Source: Candidatus Gastranaerophilales bacterium (GTDB taxonomy: Bacteria > Cyanobacteriota > Vampirovibrionia > Gastranaerophilales > Gastranaerophilaceae). From it: DNA of 45,203 bases. The stretch's first letter is position 1, and every line of letters starts with the position of its first letter. Position numbers and translations under genes: made by a program. The notes beneath the pieces are model-generated. The model made no database searches. It saw only the letters and a program-made list of their open reading frames with translations, and was not told the DNA's origin. Where the stretch lies: assembly GCA_944325835.1 (NCBI GenBank), contig CALVBO010000011.1, positions 1 through 45,203 on the forward strand. The letters are read 5' to 3'. Below, piece by piece: positions 1 to 8,032 of this stretch.

Positions 1-4
1 AAAA

Positions 5-346
5 ATGGAAGCTAAAGCAAGACAAACAAATATAAAAATGACAGCAAGAAAACTTCGCAGAGTAATCAACGAAGTAAGAGGAAAAGCTGTTAAAGAAGCT
101 CAAGATATGCTACGTTTTATGCCTTACTTTGCAGCAAGAGTGGTTGAAAAGAATTTGAAAGCTGCTGTTGCAAACGCTAAAGAAAAATATGGTGTAACTC
201 CGGATGCGTTGAAAATTTCTGAAATTTTTGCAGACGAAAGCGTTACATACAAAAGAGCAAGAACAAGAGCGCAAGGTCGTATGTATTCAAGACTAAAACG
301 CACTTCACACCTTACACTTGTCGTAAGTGACGGTGCAACAAAGTAA
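5..346 (+). CDS. rplV: 50S ribosomal protein L22
   Basis: Large-subunit protein that binds 23S rRNA; its extended hairpin lines the peptide exit tunnel. The 113 residues start MEAKARQ and keep the family signature near the C-terminus ([17 protein letters not shown]), where the beta-hairpin loop lies; the length is normal. It is the first gene visible and rpsC follows after 31 bases, the standard S10 operon order. The start is only 5 bases into the window, so its ribosome binding site cannot be seen. Confidence 0.97.
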   Translation: MEAKARQTNIKMTARKLRRVINEVRGKAVKEAQDMLRFMPYFAARVVEKNLKAAVANAKEKYGVTPDALKISEIFADESVTYKRARTRAQGRMYSRLKRTSHLTLVVSDGATK

Positions 347-377
347 TTATTGTGTAGGAAAAATAAAGGTAATAAAA

Positions 378-1118
378 ATGGGACAAAAAACACATCCAAC
401 CGGATTTAGAGTAGGAATAATTCAACCTTGGGTAAGCACCTGGTTTGCTAAAATAAGAGATTACGGTGCATTTGTTGCAGAAGATGCAAAAATCAGAAAA
501 TTCGTTAAGAAAAAACTTTATGCAGCAGGCGTGTCTAAAATTCTTATCGCAAGAAAAGCTCAAAATATCACGGTAACTGTTGTAACAGCAAAACCTGGTA
601 TTGTAGTAGGCCGCGGCGGACAAGGTATTGAAGAATTGAAACAGGCAGTTTCTAAATATATCGGAAAATCTGTTGTTATTAACGTAGTTGAAGTTGCTAG
701 AATTGATGCGGATGCACAGCTGGTTGCAGAAGCTATCGCTCAACAATTGGAAAAACGTGTAGCATTCAGAAGAGCAATGAAACAAGCAATGCAAAGAACA
801 ATGAGATCAGGCGTTCAAGGTATCAAAGTTATGGTATCCGGACGTTTGGGCGGCGCTGAAATTGCTCGTTCAGAATGGGCTAAAGAAGGCAGAATTCCTC
901 TTCAAACACTCAGAGCTGACGTAGATTACGGCTTTACCGAAGCAGATACCATCATGGGTAAAATCGGTGTTAAAGTTTGGATCTTCAAAGGCAACCTTAT
1001 GCCTGGTGAAAAAGCTGATATGAACATTAAATCTAAATCAGGTAAAGAAAATAACAATGCTGAAAGAGGACAAAGACGTCCGAGAAGAAATCACAAAGCA
1101 GTAGAATCTGCTGAGTAA
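378..1118 (+). CDS. rpsC: 30S ribosomal protein S3
   Basis: Small-subunit protein of the mRNA entry site. The 246 residues begin [11 protein letters not shown], the family's usual N-terminus. An upstream in-frame ATG at 327 overlaps rplV and has no ribosome site, whereas AAAGGT precedes the ATG at 378. A KH domain with the [10 protein letters not shown] loop lies around residues 75-85 and the C-terminal S3 domain ([14 protein letters not shown]) around 150. The tail is basic and low-complexity ([11 protein letters not shown]). It lies in the S10 operon between rplV and rplP. Confidence 0.97.
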   Translation: MGQKTHPTGFRVGIIQPWVSTWFAKIRDYGAFVAEDAKIRKFVKKKLYAAGVSKILIARKAQNITVTVVTAKPGIVVGRGGQGIEELKQAVSKYIGKSVVINVVEVARIDADAQLVAEAIAQQLEKRVAFRRAMKQAMQRTMRSGVQGIKVMVSGRLGGAEIARSEWAKEGRIPLQTLRADVDYGFTEADTIMGKIGVKVWIFKGNLMPGEKADMNIKSKSGKENNNAERGQRRPRRNHKAVESAE

Positions 1119-1203
1119 TAAAGGGTTAAATTTCTTAATAAAAAGGAATTAAACCGCAAAAAAATAAATTACAGGTATTAAAATAAATAACAGGAGCAAA
1201 TAA

Positions 1204-1617
1204 ATGTTACAGCCTAAAAAAACAAAATACCGCAAAATGATGAAAGGCAGAATGAAAGGTACCGAAACAAGAGGTACACAATTCGAATTCGGCAGATATG
1301 CTCTAAAAGCACTTGAACCGGGTTGGATTACAAGCCGTCAGATCGAGGCAGCACGTCGTGCAATGACTCGTGAAATCAAACGTGGTGGTAATGTATGGAT
1401 TAAAATATTCCCGGATAAACCGATTACCGCGAAACCGGCTGAAACCCGTATGGGTTCCGGTAAAGGTAATTTGGAATACTGGGTAGCAGTAGTAAAACCA
1501 AACAGATTACTTTTTGAACTGGATTATTTTGATAGAAGTGTTGCCGTTCATGCACTTGAATTAGCAGCACAAAAGTTGCCTATTAAAGTAAAAGTTGTTG
1601 AAAAAGAACAAGCATAA
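1204..1617 (+). CDS. rplP: 50S ribosomal protein L16
   Basis: L16 sits by the peptidyl-transferase and A-site tRNA region of the 50S subunit. The 137 residues start [11 protein letters not shown] and contain the family motifs [19 protein letters not shown] and RMGSGKG. CAGGAGC lies eight bases before the ATG. The gap after rpsC (85 bases) is A/T-rich and shows no terminator, so the gene is read as part of the same transcript. Confidence 0.97.
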   Translation: MLQPKKTKYRKMMKGRMKGTETRGTQFEFGRYALKALEPGWITSRQIEAARRAMTREIKRGGNVWIKIFPDKPITAKPAETRMGSGKGNLEYWVAVVKPNRLLFELDYFDRSVAVHALELAAQKLPIKVKVVEKEQA

Positions 1618-1631
1618 GGAAACAATAGATT

Positions 1632-1844
1632 ATGAAATTAAACGAAATGAGAGAAAAGTCGATTGAAGAATTGCAAAATGCTATTGTTGATTGGAAAAAA
1701 GATTTGTTCAACTACAAACTTCAATTAGCAACTCATAAATTGGAAAATACAGCATTAATTGCAAAAACCAAAAGACTAATTGCACAAGCAAAAACAGTTA
1801 TTAATGAAAAAGCTTCAAAAGAAGCGGAGGTAACAAATGCCTAA
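1632..1844 (+). CDS. rpmC: 50S ribosomal protein L29
   Basis: Small alpha-helical large-subunit protein near the tunnel exit, part of the docking site for nascent-chain factors. The 70 residues form two predicted helices ([23 protein letters not shown] and a lysine-rich second helix); normal length. An AAGGAAA ribosome site precedes the ATG. Its 3' end overlaps the start of rpsQ by 8 bases, implying translational coupling. Confidence 0.95.
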   Translation: MKLNEMREKSIEELQNAIVDWKKDLFNYKLQLATHKLENTALIAKTKRLIAQAKTVINEKASKEAEVTNA

Positions 1845-2082
1845 AAAAGAAAGACAAGGTGTGGTAATCAGTAATAAAATGGATAAGACCGTAGTTGTAA
1901 AAGTAGCAAGCTACGATCCGCACCCGAAATACAAAAAGATTATCGAATCCAATAAAAATTATAAAGCTCACGATGAAAATAATGTCTGCAACGAAGGCGA
2001 TATCGTTAGAATTGTTGAAACAAGACCGATTTCAAGCGGTAAATGCTGGAAAGTGGCAGAAGTAGTCGAAAAAGCACGTTAA
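1837..2082 (+). CDS. rpsQ: 30S ribosomal protein S17
   Basis: Primary 16S rRNA-binding OB-fold protein of the small subunit. The 81 residues carry the typical opening [18 protein letters not shown] and the later [13 protein letters not shown]. The ribosome site (GGAGG, about 1825-1829) lies inside the end of rpmC, and the genes overlap by 8 bases. It is followed by a 145-base gap with a dispersed palindrome before rplN. Confidence 0.96.
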   Translation: MPKKERQGVVISNKMDKTVVVKVASYDPHPKYKKIIESNKNYKAHDENNVCNEGDIVRIVETRPISSGKCWKVAEVVEKAR

Positions 2083-2116
2083 TTCTTAACGAGCAATGCG
2101 AGTTTAGAAGAAACGT

Positions 2117-2137
2117 GTCCTGAACTCGTTTCAGGAC
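2117..2137. repeat. Dispersed palindrome (single half-unit)
   Basis: GTCCTGAA-CTCGT-TTCAGGAC is a perfect 8-bp inverted repeat in the rpsQ-rplN gap. Its core (CTGAACTCGTTTCAG) matches the units of the longer composite repeats at 7338, 18793 and 33885, so it looks like a solo half of that family. It sits inside an operon and has no T-tract, so termination is not indicated. Confidence 0.7.
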
Positions 2138-2227
2138 CTGACCAACAAGATGTTTGGTTTTGGGTAACATTATTCAAATAATGCGATGCCAAAAGAGTAA
2201 AATTCTTTAAAATAAAGGAAATAAACA

Positions 2228-2596
2228 ATGATACAACAAGAAACAAGACTAGAAGTAGCAGATAATACAGGTGCAAAAGAACTCCTTTGTATCAGAGTAC
2301 TTGGCAGTTCTAATAAGAAGTTCGGCTATGTAGGCGATGAAATCGTTGCTACAGTTAAGGACGCAACACCTAATCTGGCTGTTAAAAAAGGTGAAGTTGT
2401 TAAAGCTGTTATCGTAAGAACAAAACACGATATCAAACGTAACGACGGATCAGTTATCAGATTTGACGATAACGCAGCCGTAATTATTAACAAAGATGGT
2501 AACCCACGCGGAACCCGTGTTTTCGGACCGGTAGCACGTGAACTCAGAGACAAGGGCTATATGAAAATAGTTTCTCTTGCTCCTGAGGTTATATAA
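2228..2596 (+). CDS. rplN: 50S ribosomal protein L14
   Basis: Beta-barrel 23S rRNA-binding protein at the subunit interface. The 122 residues begin [26 protein letters not shown], the family signature, and end [19 protein letters not shown] as usual. AAAGGAA precedes the ATG. First gene of the spc-type part of the cluster, with rplX following 16 bases later. Confidence 0.97.
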   Translation: MIQQETRLEVADNTGAKELLCIRVLGSSNKKFGYVGDEIVATVKDATPNLAVKKGEVVKAVIVRTKHDIKRNDGSVIRFDDNAAVIINKDGNPRGTRVFGPVARELRDKGYMKIVSLAPEVI

Positions 2597-2612
2597 TTAG
2601 GAGATTCTTAAA

Positions 2613-2951
2613 ATGACAGATAAGACTAAAAAAAGCGTGCATGTAAAAAGCGGTGACAGAGTTATCGTTACAGCAGGCAAAGATAAAGGAAAAATCGGTA
2701 ACGTAAAAAAAGTTAACCCTAAAGAAGGTAAAGTTATCGTCGAAGGGGCTAACATGGTTACAAAAGCTCAAAAGCCGCAGCCAATGGCTGGAATTCAGGG
2801 CGGGTTGATTAAACTTGAAGCTCCGCTTGATTCTTCAAAAGTTATGGTTGTATGTCCGGCTTGCGAAAAACCGACAAGGATCAAACACAGCATAGTTGAC
2901 GGTAAAAAAGTCCGTGTTTGTAAAAAATGTGGTGAACAGTTGGATGCTTAA
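2613..2951 (+). CDS. rplX: 50S ribosomal protein L24 with zinc-ribbon-like tail
   Basis: Assembly-initiating 23S rRNA-binding protein. The KOW motif (KSGDRVIVTAGKDKGKIGNVKKVNPKEGKVIVEG) occupies about residues 10-45. The C-terminal part carries CPAC and CKKC pairs spaced by about 23 residues, a form with a potential zinc site seen in many bacterial L24 proteins. 112 residues, normal. An AGGAG ribosome site lies before the ATG, and rplE follows. Confidence 0.96.
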   Translation: MTDKTKKSVHVKSGDRVIVTAGKDKGKIGNVKKVNPKEGKVIVEGANMVTKAQKPQPMAGIQGGLIKLEAPLDSSKVMVVCPACEKPTRIKHSIVDGKKVRVCKKCGEQLDA

Positions 2952-3041
2952 TATTACTTACAAATTCTTTACTTTCAAGTTTTAAGGTATAGAATATTGT
3001 ATGTAGATATGAAACATCTGCAATTTAAAGGAAAAACAAAA

Positions 3042-3596
3042 ATGACAGTTACTAAAAGCTTAAAAACAAAATATCAAGAAGAAGTAAAAAAAGCATTGAT
3101 GGAAAAGTTCGGGTACAAAAACGAACACCAGATCCCTGCACTTCACAAAATTGTGTTGAACATGGGTGTTGGTGAAGCTTCTCACAACTCAAAAATTGCA
3201 GAAGCAATCGAAGCTCAGTTGACCAAAATTGCAGGTCAAAAAGCTGTTATTACCAAAGCTAAAAAATCAATTGCATCTTATAAATTAAGAGAAGGTATGC
3301 CGGTCGGAGCAATGGTTACATTGCGCGGTGAAAGAATGTATGATTTCTTGCAAAAGTTAATCTGCGTTGTTCTTCCTCGTATTCGTGACTTCCGTGGTAT
3401 CAGCGCTAAAAGTTTCGATGGTCGTGGAAACTATACTTTAGGCCTTAAAGAGCAAGCTCTTTTCCCTGAAATCACCTATGAAGAAGTTGATCTGGTAAAA
3501 GGTATGAACGTATCAATTATCACAACAGCTCATACAGATGATGAAGCAAGAGAACTCTTAAGACTCTTAGGAATGCCGTTCAAAGGTCTTAAGTAG
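3042..3596 (+). CDS. rplE: 50S ribosomal protein L5
   Basis: 5S rRNA-binding protein of the central protuberance. The 184 residues start [27 protein letters not shown]; the motif [11 protein letters not shown] and the C-terminal [14 protein letters not shown] are typical. An in-frame TTG at 2997 would add 15 residues, but AAAGGAAAA (from 3027) sits at the right distance before the ATG at 3042 and the shorter protein matches the family start. Confidence 0.95.
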   Translation: MTVTKSLKTKYQEEVKKALMEKFGYKNEHQIPALHKIVLNMGVGEASHNSKIAEAIEAQLTKIAGQKAVITKAKKSIASYKLREGMPVGAMVTLRGERMYDFLQKLICVVLPRIRDFRGISAKSFDGRGNYTLGLKEQALFPEITYEEVDLVKGMNVSIITTAHTDDEARELLRLLGMPFKGLK

Positions 3597-3654
3597 GCAA
3601 GGTTCCTCCGCGAAACGGAGGTTTGCGCAACAATAAAGAAAAAAGGAGAAATTC

Positions 3655-3861
3655 ATGGCTAAAAAAGCGATGATTATAAAAGAACAAAAAAGAGAAAGCC
3701 TTGCTGCTCAAGGTAAATATCCGCGTGTAAGACTTCACAACAGATGCTCAATCTGCGGACGTCCGCACGGGTTCCACAGAGATTTTGGTCTTTGCAGAAT
3801 CTGCCTTAGAAAAATGGCTCACCAAGGCTTACTCCCTGGCGTTACTAAAGCTAGCTGGTAA
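3655..3861 (+). CDS. rpsN: 30S ribosomal protein S14, zinc-binding type
   Basis: Small-subunit head protein. This is the zinc (C+) form: CSIC and CRIC pairs (about residues 31-34 and 47-50) frame the zinc knuckle, and the C-terminus LPGVTKASW is canonical. At 68 residues it is a little longer than the usual 61, with extra sequence at the N-terminal side. AAAGGAG precedes the ATG. A short hairpin (CCTCCG/CGGAGG, 3605-3621) lies between rplE and this gene. A terminator follows at once, so this is the last gene of the first ribosomal transcript. Confidence 0.95.
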   Translation: MAKKAMIIKEQKRESLAAQGKYPRVRLHNRCSICGRPHGFHRDFGLCRICLRKMAHQGLLPGVTKASW

Positions 3862-3884
3862 TCCGGGTAATAATTTTAATCATG

Positions 3885-3910
3885 AAAGACCGGTTGTACC
3901 GGTCTTTTTT
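3885..3910 (+). terminator. Rho-independent terminator after rpsN
   Basis: The 10-bp arms AAAGACCGGT and ACCGGTCTTT, with a 3-base loop, run into a T tract ending at 3910. It lies 24 bases after the rpsN stop and just upstream of the dtxR promoter, so it ends the ribosomal transcript where other bacteria continue into rpsH. Confidence 0.9.
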
Positions 3911-3915
3911 AGTGC

Positions 3916-3944
3916 TTGACAAAAAGTTAGGCTTGCCTTACAAT
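3916..3944 (+). promoter_or_regulatory. Sigma-70 promoter of the dtxR-like gene
   Basis: TTGACA (3916-3921), a 17-base spacer and TACAAT (3939-3944): a near-consensus promoter. Its spacer, -10 box and likely start site are covered by the 3926-3964 palindrome, the geometry expected for repression by an operator-bound dimer. Confidence 0.88.
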
Positions 3945-3964
3945 AAATGTAAGGTTAGCCTAAC
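3926..3964. promoter_or_regulatory. DtxR/IdeR-type operator
   Basis: Two 17-base arms (GTTAGGCTTGCCTTACA at 3926-3942 and TGTAAGGTTAGCCTAAC at 3948-3964) pair with two mismatches across a 5-base spacer. The right arm contains AGGTTAGCCTAAC, which matches the core of the known DtxR/IdeR iron-box consensus TTAGGTTAGCCTAACCTAA. It overlaps the promoter of the adjacent DtxR-family gene, so negative autoregulation by metal-loaded protein is the simple reading. Confidence 0.82.
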
Positions 3965-4068
3965 AGCATGAACGGGCTGAGGACACACTCCGGTGTCGGT
4001 TCGTGAGGGCGCACCGGGCAGAGCGGGGGCCCGTTAAACGCGAGTTGGGCAAAATACGGAGAAAAGTC
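3965..4068 (+). other. GC-rich 5' leader of the dtxR-like gene
   Basis: About 100 bases of leader, much richer in GC than its surroundings. AACGGGC near 3970 can pair with GCCCGTT near 4029, closing a structured segment with internal GC-rich stems, and a ribosome site (CGGAG, about 4057-4061) lies seven bases before the ATG. I do not recognise a known riboswitch. It shares short strings (CCGGTGTC, GGGCA, GAGC) with the 8033-8267 gap. Confidence 0.4.
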
Positions 4069-4500
4069 ATGGAAAAATTAAGCGCAAGCTTAGAAGATTA
4101 CATAGAGGTTATTTATAATTCGATAAAATATAACGAATCAGTGAAAGCTGTTGATATTGCCAGGGCGTTACATGTTAGCAGAGCGTCTGTGACAGAGGCT
4201 TTGAACAGGCTATCAGATAAGGGGTTAATAAATTATGGTCGTTATCAGACTATTACGATTACTGACATGGGGGTAAAAATAGCGAGGGATGTGGTTAACC
4301 GCCATTCTTCGCTATCCTCTTTTTTTGAGAATGTTCTCGGGGCTGCCCCTTCCGATGCGGAGGAAAATGCCTGCAGGATTGAACATATTATTTCTGCAGA
4401 GCTGCTTGACAGGGTTGAAGCTTATCTGAAATTTGCACAGGACAACCCCAAACTTGTTGAGAATTTTAAGGAGTATTACTTGGAGTATATTAATAAATGA
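4069..4500 (+). CDS. DtxR/MntR-family metal-dependent repressor
   Basis: The 143 residues comprise an N-terminal winged helix (SVKAVDIARALHVSRASVTEALNRLSDKGLI, about 24-54) and the metal-binding dimerisation domain, without the C-terminal SH3 domain of long DtxR proteins, so it is MntR-sized. Ligand candidates fall at DtxR numbering: H79, C102, E105, H106. The residue at DtxR Met10 is Asp10, as in MntR. Cys102 suggests an iron-type sensor, Asp10 a manganese-type one. The ATG at 4069 is chosen for its GGAG site; a longer in-frame start at 4003 would run through the structured leader. The stop overlaps the next start (ATGA), and the promoter lies under a DtxR-type operator. Confidence 0.88.
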   Translation: MEKLSASLEDYIEVIYNSIKYNESVKAVDIARALHVSRASVTEALNRLSDKGLINYGRYQTITITDMGVKIARDVVNRHSSLSSFFENVLGAAPSDAEENACRIEHIISAELLDRVEAYLKFAQDNPKLVENFKEYYLEYINK

Positions 4501-5510
4501 GCTCTTCTTTGAAGATTGTAGGAAAGTATTTAGACCAGCCGATATTAGTAGAAAAGTTAAGAAAAGCCGTTCCGATAGGGCTATCTGCATGTGCCGCGGT
4601 GTATACACTTGATAAAACCGTACAGGCCCCGACGTCTGAAAAGAAAAAAAAGGCTTTTATCAGAAACGGCTTGATTTTGGGTGCGACGATTGCCTCTGCG
4701 CTTGCGGCGCCGCGGATTGCAACTGCCATTACCGGCAAAAAAGCGGTTACTCCATTTAAGGAGCTGGTGAGGGAGAATACAAAACTTATAGATGAATTTG
4801 TTCGTAAAAACCAGACAGGAAATGAAGTCGGCAGAATTTTGCAAAAGGCAAAGAGTAAAGTTTTGGCGCCCAAGGAAATTTTGACGTTAACGGGAGAGTT
4901 GAAAGGTAAAGATTCTAAGGAGTTTTTGGATAAGCTTATCCCTCCGCCGGAGAATGTCAGCTCAAAAGATATTTTTTCTGAAATAGGCTGGCTTTCGATT
5001 GTCGGGGCAATACCGGTTGTGGGCGGTGTAATCGGCGGTATAGCTGCGGATAAGGCTACAGGTGCGAACTGGCGTAAGCGGCTTCCTGATAAGATTAAAG
5101 AGGGCTCATATCAGTATCTTGCGAATATTTTTCTCTGTAACGTCGGAGCCGGTGCAGCTCTTGGAATTTTAGAGAAAAATAATATTCAATCACGAATGGC
5201 ACGCGGTCTGGGTATGATTGCCGGAATTATTTTGACCGGTGTAATCGGAGGCAGCAAGATTGCAAATTATATCGGCGATAAGTTTATAAATCCTGTTTTA
5301 TGCAACGAGCGTTATCCTAAAGGGAAAAAACACAAGCATCATGATGAAAGGACGCCGGAGCTTATTGATATCGGGCTTCATACTGATGATATCGCAACGG
5401 TTTCGCTGTTGTCGGGTTTAAAATGGATAGAGCCGGCGCTGCCGATTTTATATACGGTTTCCGGTTATCGCGCGGGAATTGGTTACCGAAATCACCGGGA
5501 TAAAGCTTAA
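4497..5510 (+). CDS. Putative multi-pass membrane protein co-translated with the DtxR-like gene
   Basis: No family recognised. The 337 residues contain about five or six hydrophobic, Gly/Ala-rich stretches (near residues 25-37, 58-80, 163-185, 207-225, 235-262 and 306-325), consistent with a membrane protein lacking a classic signal peptide. A charged, His-rich loop (KGKKHKHHDER) lies near residue 277 and could bind metal. It overlaps the metal regulator by 4 bases, so expression should follow metal status; a role in metal handling is inferred only from context. Ends convergently with the XRE gene 3 bases later. Confidence 0.75.
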   Translation: MSSSLKIVGKYLDQPILVEKLRKAVPIGLSACAAVYTLDKTVQAPTSEKKKKAFIRNGLILGATIASALAAPRIATAITGKKAVTPFKELVRENTKLIDEFVRKNQTGNEVGRILQKAKSKVLAPKEILTLTGELKGKDSKEFLDKLIPPPENVSSKDIFSEIGWLSIVGAIPVVGGVIGGIAADKATGANWRKRLPDKIKEGSYQYLANIFLCNVGAGAALGILEKNNIQSRMARGLGMIAGIILTGVIGGSKIANYIGDKFINPVLCNERYPKGKKHKHHDERTPELIDIGLHTDDIATVSLLSGLKWIEPALPILYTVSGYRAGIGYRNHRDKA

Positions 5511-5512
5511 AG

Positions 5513-5839
5513 TTATTCTTTTAGCAAGCTTCTGGTTATATTGTAGACAATTTCTAATTTTTGCGGATTTTGAGCGATTTTTGTTATATTTTTGTTTATT
5601 TCTTCAAGAAGCTCTTCTTGCGATTTAAGATGATTAAGCGCAAAGAGTTCCTCGCTGGTAGTGTTTAAGATTTTGAGAAGTTTATCAATGGTTTCGGAGG
5701 TTACAAAGTTCTCTCCGCGTTCAATTGCGCTCAGTGCGCGTTGTGAAATATCTACGGCTTCAGCCAGTTGTTCCTGAGTAAGTCCGCGGTTCTGCCGCAT
5801 TCGTTTGATTTTTTCGCCAAATTCTTCTTTTATACCCAC
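5513..5839 (-). CDS. XRE-family helix-turn-helix regulator
   Basis: The 108-residue protein has a Cro/C1-type HTH at about residues 7-62 (IKRMRQNRGLTQEQLAEAVDISQRALSAIERGE) followed by a predicted amphipathic helical C-terminal segment (SQEELLEEINKNITKIAQN), probably for dimerisation. No metal or ligand domain is present. It is transcribed toward the membrane protein and away from the 6038 gene; a regulated target cannot be named. Confidence 0.85.
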   Translation of the reverse strand: MGIKEEFGEKIKRMRQNRGLTQEQLAEAVDISQRALSAIERGENFVTSETIDKLLKILNTTSEELFALNHLKSQEELLEEINKNITKIAQNPQKLEIVYNITRSLLKE

Positions 5840-6037
5840 TTTTTATACCTTTTGGTTCGTAAATCATCCTTTAATATGTATCTAAAAGTATTTTATATGA
5901 AGTTTTGTGAAGCTGGAATGTAGCTTAAATACTATATCTTGAATAATTACAATTATAAATTGTAAAATTGGCGCAATTTAGAAGTAGAAATTTTGTTTAT
6001 ATAGGAGTACAGATTAAACACGAAAGGAGTTTGAATT

Positions 6038-6700
6038 ATGGTGCAGGGTGTAAATTCTAAAGTAATGGCGGAAGTTTTGTTTGCAGCAGAGGGCACGAGT
6101 AAACGTGATGTAAAAAAGGCTGTTGATGATGAGCTGCAAAAGGCTATTTCCGAGGGCAGGGTTTCAAAAAGTGAGGCGCGTGCAATCAAGGCACGAATTC
6201 GCAAAAACGGATTTGATGCGGCGATTGCCCGTCAGAATACGGTTGAGGAAAACGTTGAAGCGTATAAAAACGGAGATAAGATGAGCATTGGTACAAATGC
6301 TGCCCTGATTCTGGATTCAAAGAATTTGGATATAGATAACGTGGTTGGACTTGCCAGAACTCATGGCGGAGAGGATTTTAAGCTGAGTGAAAGACAACAA
6401 AAGGCTTTTATGGAAGAATTGAATAATCAAATTGAAAACACTGGCGGGAAACCATTATCCAAAAAGGCGGTACGAAAACTGCTCAACGGAATAGGGTTTT
6501 ATGCACCGACCAGAGTAGAAAGTTTTGCCGACGGGATTGCCAGAGCCACAGATATGTTTGGAATGCAAGGCTCTTTCGGGGATGCCAAAAATCCGATAGC
6601 ATCAGAACTTGAAGGCCGTAGGGTTTCGCATACTGAGGCAGAATTAGAACTATTACGGGAAAATTATGCCCCTGATTTTAAAGAAATCGGTAAAGGTTAA
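6038..6700 (+). CDS. Hypothetical protein, helical
   Basis: The 220 residues are charged and helix-prone, without signal peptide, membrane segment or a motif I can name. Lys/Arg-Glu-rich stretches (KRDVKKAVDDELQKAISEG, SKSEARAIKARIRK) occupy the first 65 residues, and a second helical block follows around 110-150. A strong AAAGGAG site lies nine bases before the ATG and the coding frame is clean, so it is a real gene. It ends at a perfect 14-bp hairpin just before the rpsH leader. Confidence 0.75.
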   Translation: MVQGVNSKVMAEVLFAAEGTSKRDVKKAVDDELQKAISEGRVSKSEARAIKARIRKNGFDAAIARQNTVEENVEAYKNGDKMSIGTNAALILDSKNLDIDNVVGLARTHGGEDFKLSERQQKAFMEELNNQIENTGGKPLSKKAVRKLLNGIGFYAPTRVESFADGIARATDMFGMQGSFGDAKNPIASELEGRRVSHTEAELELLRENYAPDFKEIGKG

Positions 6701-6705
6701 TTTTG

Positions 6706-6737
6706 TGTTGCGGGCCGGCATTCGCCGGCCCGCAACA
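6706..6737 (+). terminator. Perfect 14-bp hairpin, terminator-like
   Basis: TGTTGCGGGCCGGC (6706-6719) and its exact complement at 6724-6737 flank an ATTC loop. It follows the 6038 gene stop by five bases. Only a weak T-rich tail (AATTTGTT) follows, so termination is likely but not certain. The GGCCGGC core recalls other CCGGC/GCCGG hairpins scattered through the window. Confidence 0.6.
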
Positions 6738-6740
6738 ATT

Positions 6741-6916
6741 TGTTACCAAAAACTTGATTTCTTATTGTTTTGGTGGTATTTTAATCCTGTCAGACTACTG
6801 AAAGACGCTGGGTACAATATTTTGATTTTGTAATACAGCAACAATTAATTCAGCAAGTGACGGGTACTCGGAAACTGCACGGATTGCCGTGTAAGTCCTA
6901 ATATAAGGAATAAAAA
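6741..6916 (+). promoter_or_regulatory. rpsH leader with candidate promoter
   Basis: This region supplies expression to rpsH-rplF-rplR, which are cut off from the upstream ribosomal transcript. A -10-like TACAAT is at 6813-6818, with no good -35 at 17 bases. Downstream, CACGGATTGCCGTG (about 6878-6891) forms a small hairpin before the AAGGA ribosome site. It could hold S8 autoregulation, but no S8-binding helix can be assigned by eye. Confidence 0.4.
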
Positions 6917-7312
6917 ATGAATACAGATCCAATAGCAGATATGCTAACAAGAATCAGAAACGCTAGTATGGTTTCTCTTGCAGAAGTTAAAATGCCTTCT
7001 TCAAAATTAAAAGTTGAATTGGCTAAATTGTTGAAATCAGAAGGTTTTATCACTGATTATGCAGTTGTAGAAGAAGGTAAATTCAAAGTTTTAACAATCA
7101 CTTTGAAATACGACGCTAAAAACAAACCGGTTATTTCAAAATTACAAAGAGTTTCAAAACCGGGTCTTAGAAGCTACAGCAAAGCTCAAAATATCCCTCA
7201 GGTATTGGGTGGTTTGGGCGTTGCAATTATTTCAACAAGCAAAGGCTTGATGACTGACAGAAAAGCCCGCAAAGAAAATATCGGCGGCGAAGTTCTGTGC
7301 TATGTATATTAG
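6917..7312 (+). CDS. rpsH: 30S ribosomal protein S8
   Basis: Central-domain 16S rRNA-binding protein and, in other bacteria, translational repressor of the spc operon. The 131 residues begin [16 protein letters not shown] and end with the signature [26 protein letters not shown]. It is separated from rpsN, its usual neighbour, by 3 kb and from rplF by a composite repeat. Confidence 0.97.
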   Translation: MNTDPIADMLTRIRNASMVSLAEVKMPSSKLKVELAKLLKSEGFITDYAVVEEGKFKVLTITLKYDAKNKPVISKLQRVSKPGLRSYSKAQNIPQVLGGLGVAIISTSKGLMTDRKARKENIGGEVLCYVY

Positions 7313-7337
7313 TATAAGCTAAGCATCGTAATTTTTC

Positions 7338-7418
7338 TGTCATGCTGAACTTGTTTCAGCATCTATCCGGTGTTAAGTTTTATCGTTGGACAGATCCCGA
7401 AACGAGTTCGGGATGACA
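7338..7418. repeat. Composite dispersed repeat (81 bp) between rpsH and rplF
   Basis: Two hairpin units in opposite orientation: TGTCATGCTGAACTTGTTTC...AGCAT at the left and ATCCCGAAACGAGTTCGGGATGACA at the right, so the element starts TGTCAT and ends ATGACA. The same architecture occurs at 18793-18879 and 33885-33972. In this copy it is non-coding, inside the ribosomal protein operon, and lacks a T tract, so read-through is expected. Confidence 0.85.
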
Positions 7419-7492
7419 AATAAGTTTTAATACAGGTGTAATTGGTAGAAAAGCCTGTATCGTAGAAGAAGTTATACCAAAAGGAGAAAATT

Positions 7493-8032
7493 ATGTCACG
7501 TATTGGTAAATTACCTATAGAAATTCCATCAGGTGTGGAAGTTAAAGTTGAAGGCCATACAGTTACTGCAAAAGGCCCAAAAGGTACTGAATCAGTTACA
7601 GTACGTCCTGAAATCAACGTAAAAGTTGAAGATAATCACGTAATCGTTACAAGAGTGGATGATTCCCGTGAAGCACGCTCTTTACACGGTTTGTCAAGAA
7701 CCTTAATCGCAAACGCAATTAAAGGCGTAAGCGTTGGTTTTGAAAAGAAACTTGAAATCGTTGGTGTTGGCTACCGTGCTAACATGGAAGGTTCTAACTT
7801 AAACATGGCTTTAGGTTACTCACACCCTGTTATAGTTGTTCCTCCTGCAGGAATTACTATTGCAGTTGAAGCAAACACAAAGATTTCCGTAAAAGGCTCA
7901 AATAAACAGCTTGTAGGCGATGTAGCTGCTGAAATTCGTGGAAAACGTCCGCCTGAAGTTTACAAAGGAAAAGGCGTTAAATACGAAGGCGAATACATCA
8001 GACGTAAAGCCGGTAAAGCTGGTAAGAAATAG
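7493..8032 (+). CDS. rplF: 50S ribosomal protein L6
   Basis: 23S rRNA-binding protein at the base of the L7/L12 stalk. The 179 residues begin [15 protein letters not shown], include the duplicated L6 fold, and end with [27 protein letters not shown], the typical signature. AAAGGAG site before the ATG. Neighbours rpsH and rplR keep spc order, but both gaps (180 and 235 bases) are unusually long for this operon and contain repeats. Confidence 0.97.
   Translation: MSRIGKLPIEIPSGVEVKVEGHTVTAKGPKGTESVTVRPEINVKVEDNHVIVTRVDDSREARSLHGLSRTLIANAIKGVSVGFEKKLEIVGVGYRANMEGSNLNMALGYSHPVIVVPPAGITIAVEANTKISVKGSNKQLVGDVAAEIRGKRPPEVYKGKGVKYEGEYIRRKAGKAGKK

Noticed and set aside
312-794. Minus-strand open frames within the ribosomal protein genes and similar shadows in gltA-like, priA, rpsH and pilin genes
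   Set aside because: They lie antisense to or in another frame of well-identified genes and show no independent start signals.
3965-4068. Known riboswitch before the dtxR-like gene
   Set aside because: GC-rich pairing is visible but I could not match it to yybP-ykoY, NiCo or another metal riboswitch consensus; kept only as a structured leader.
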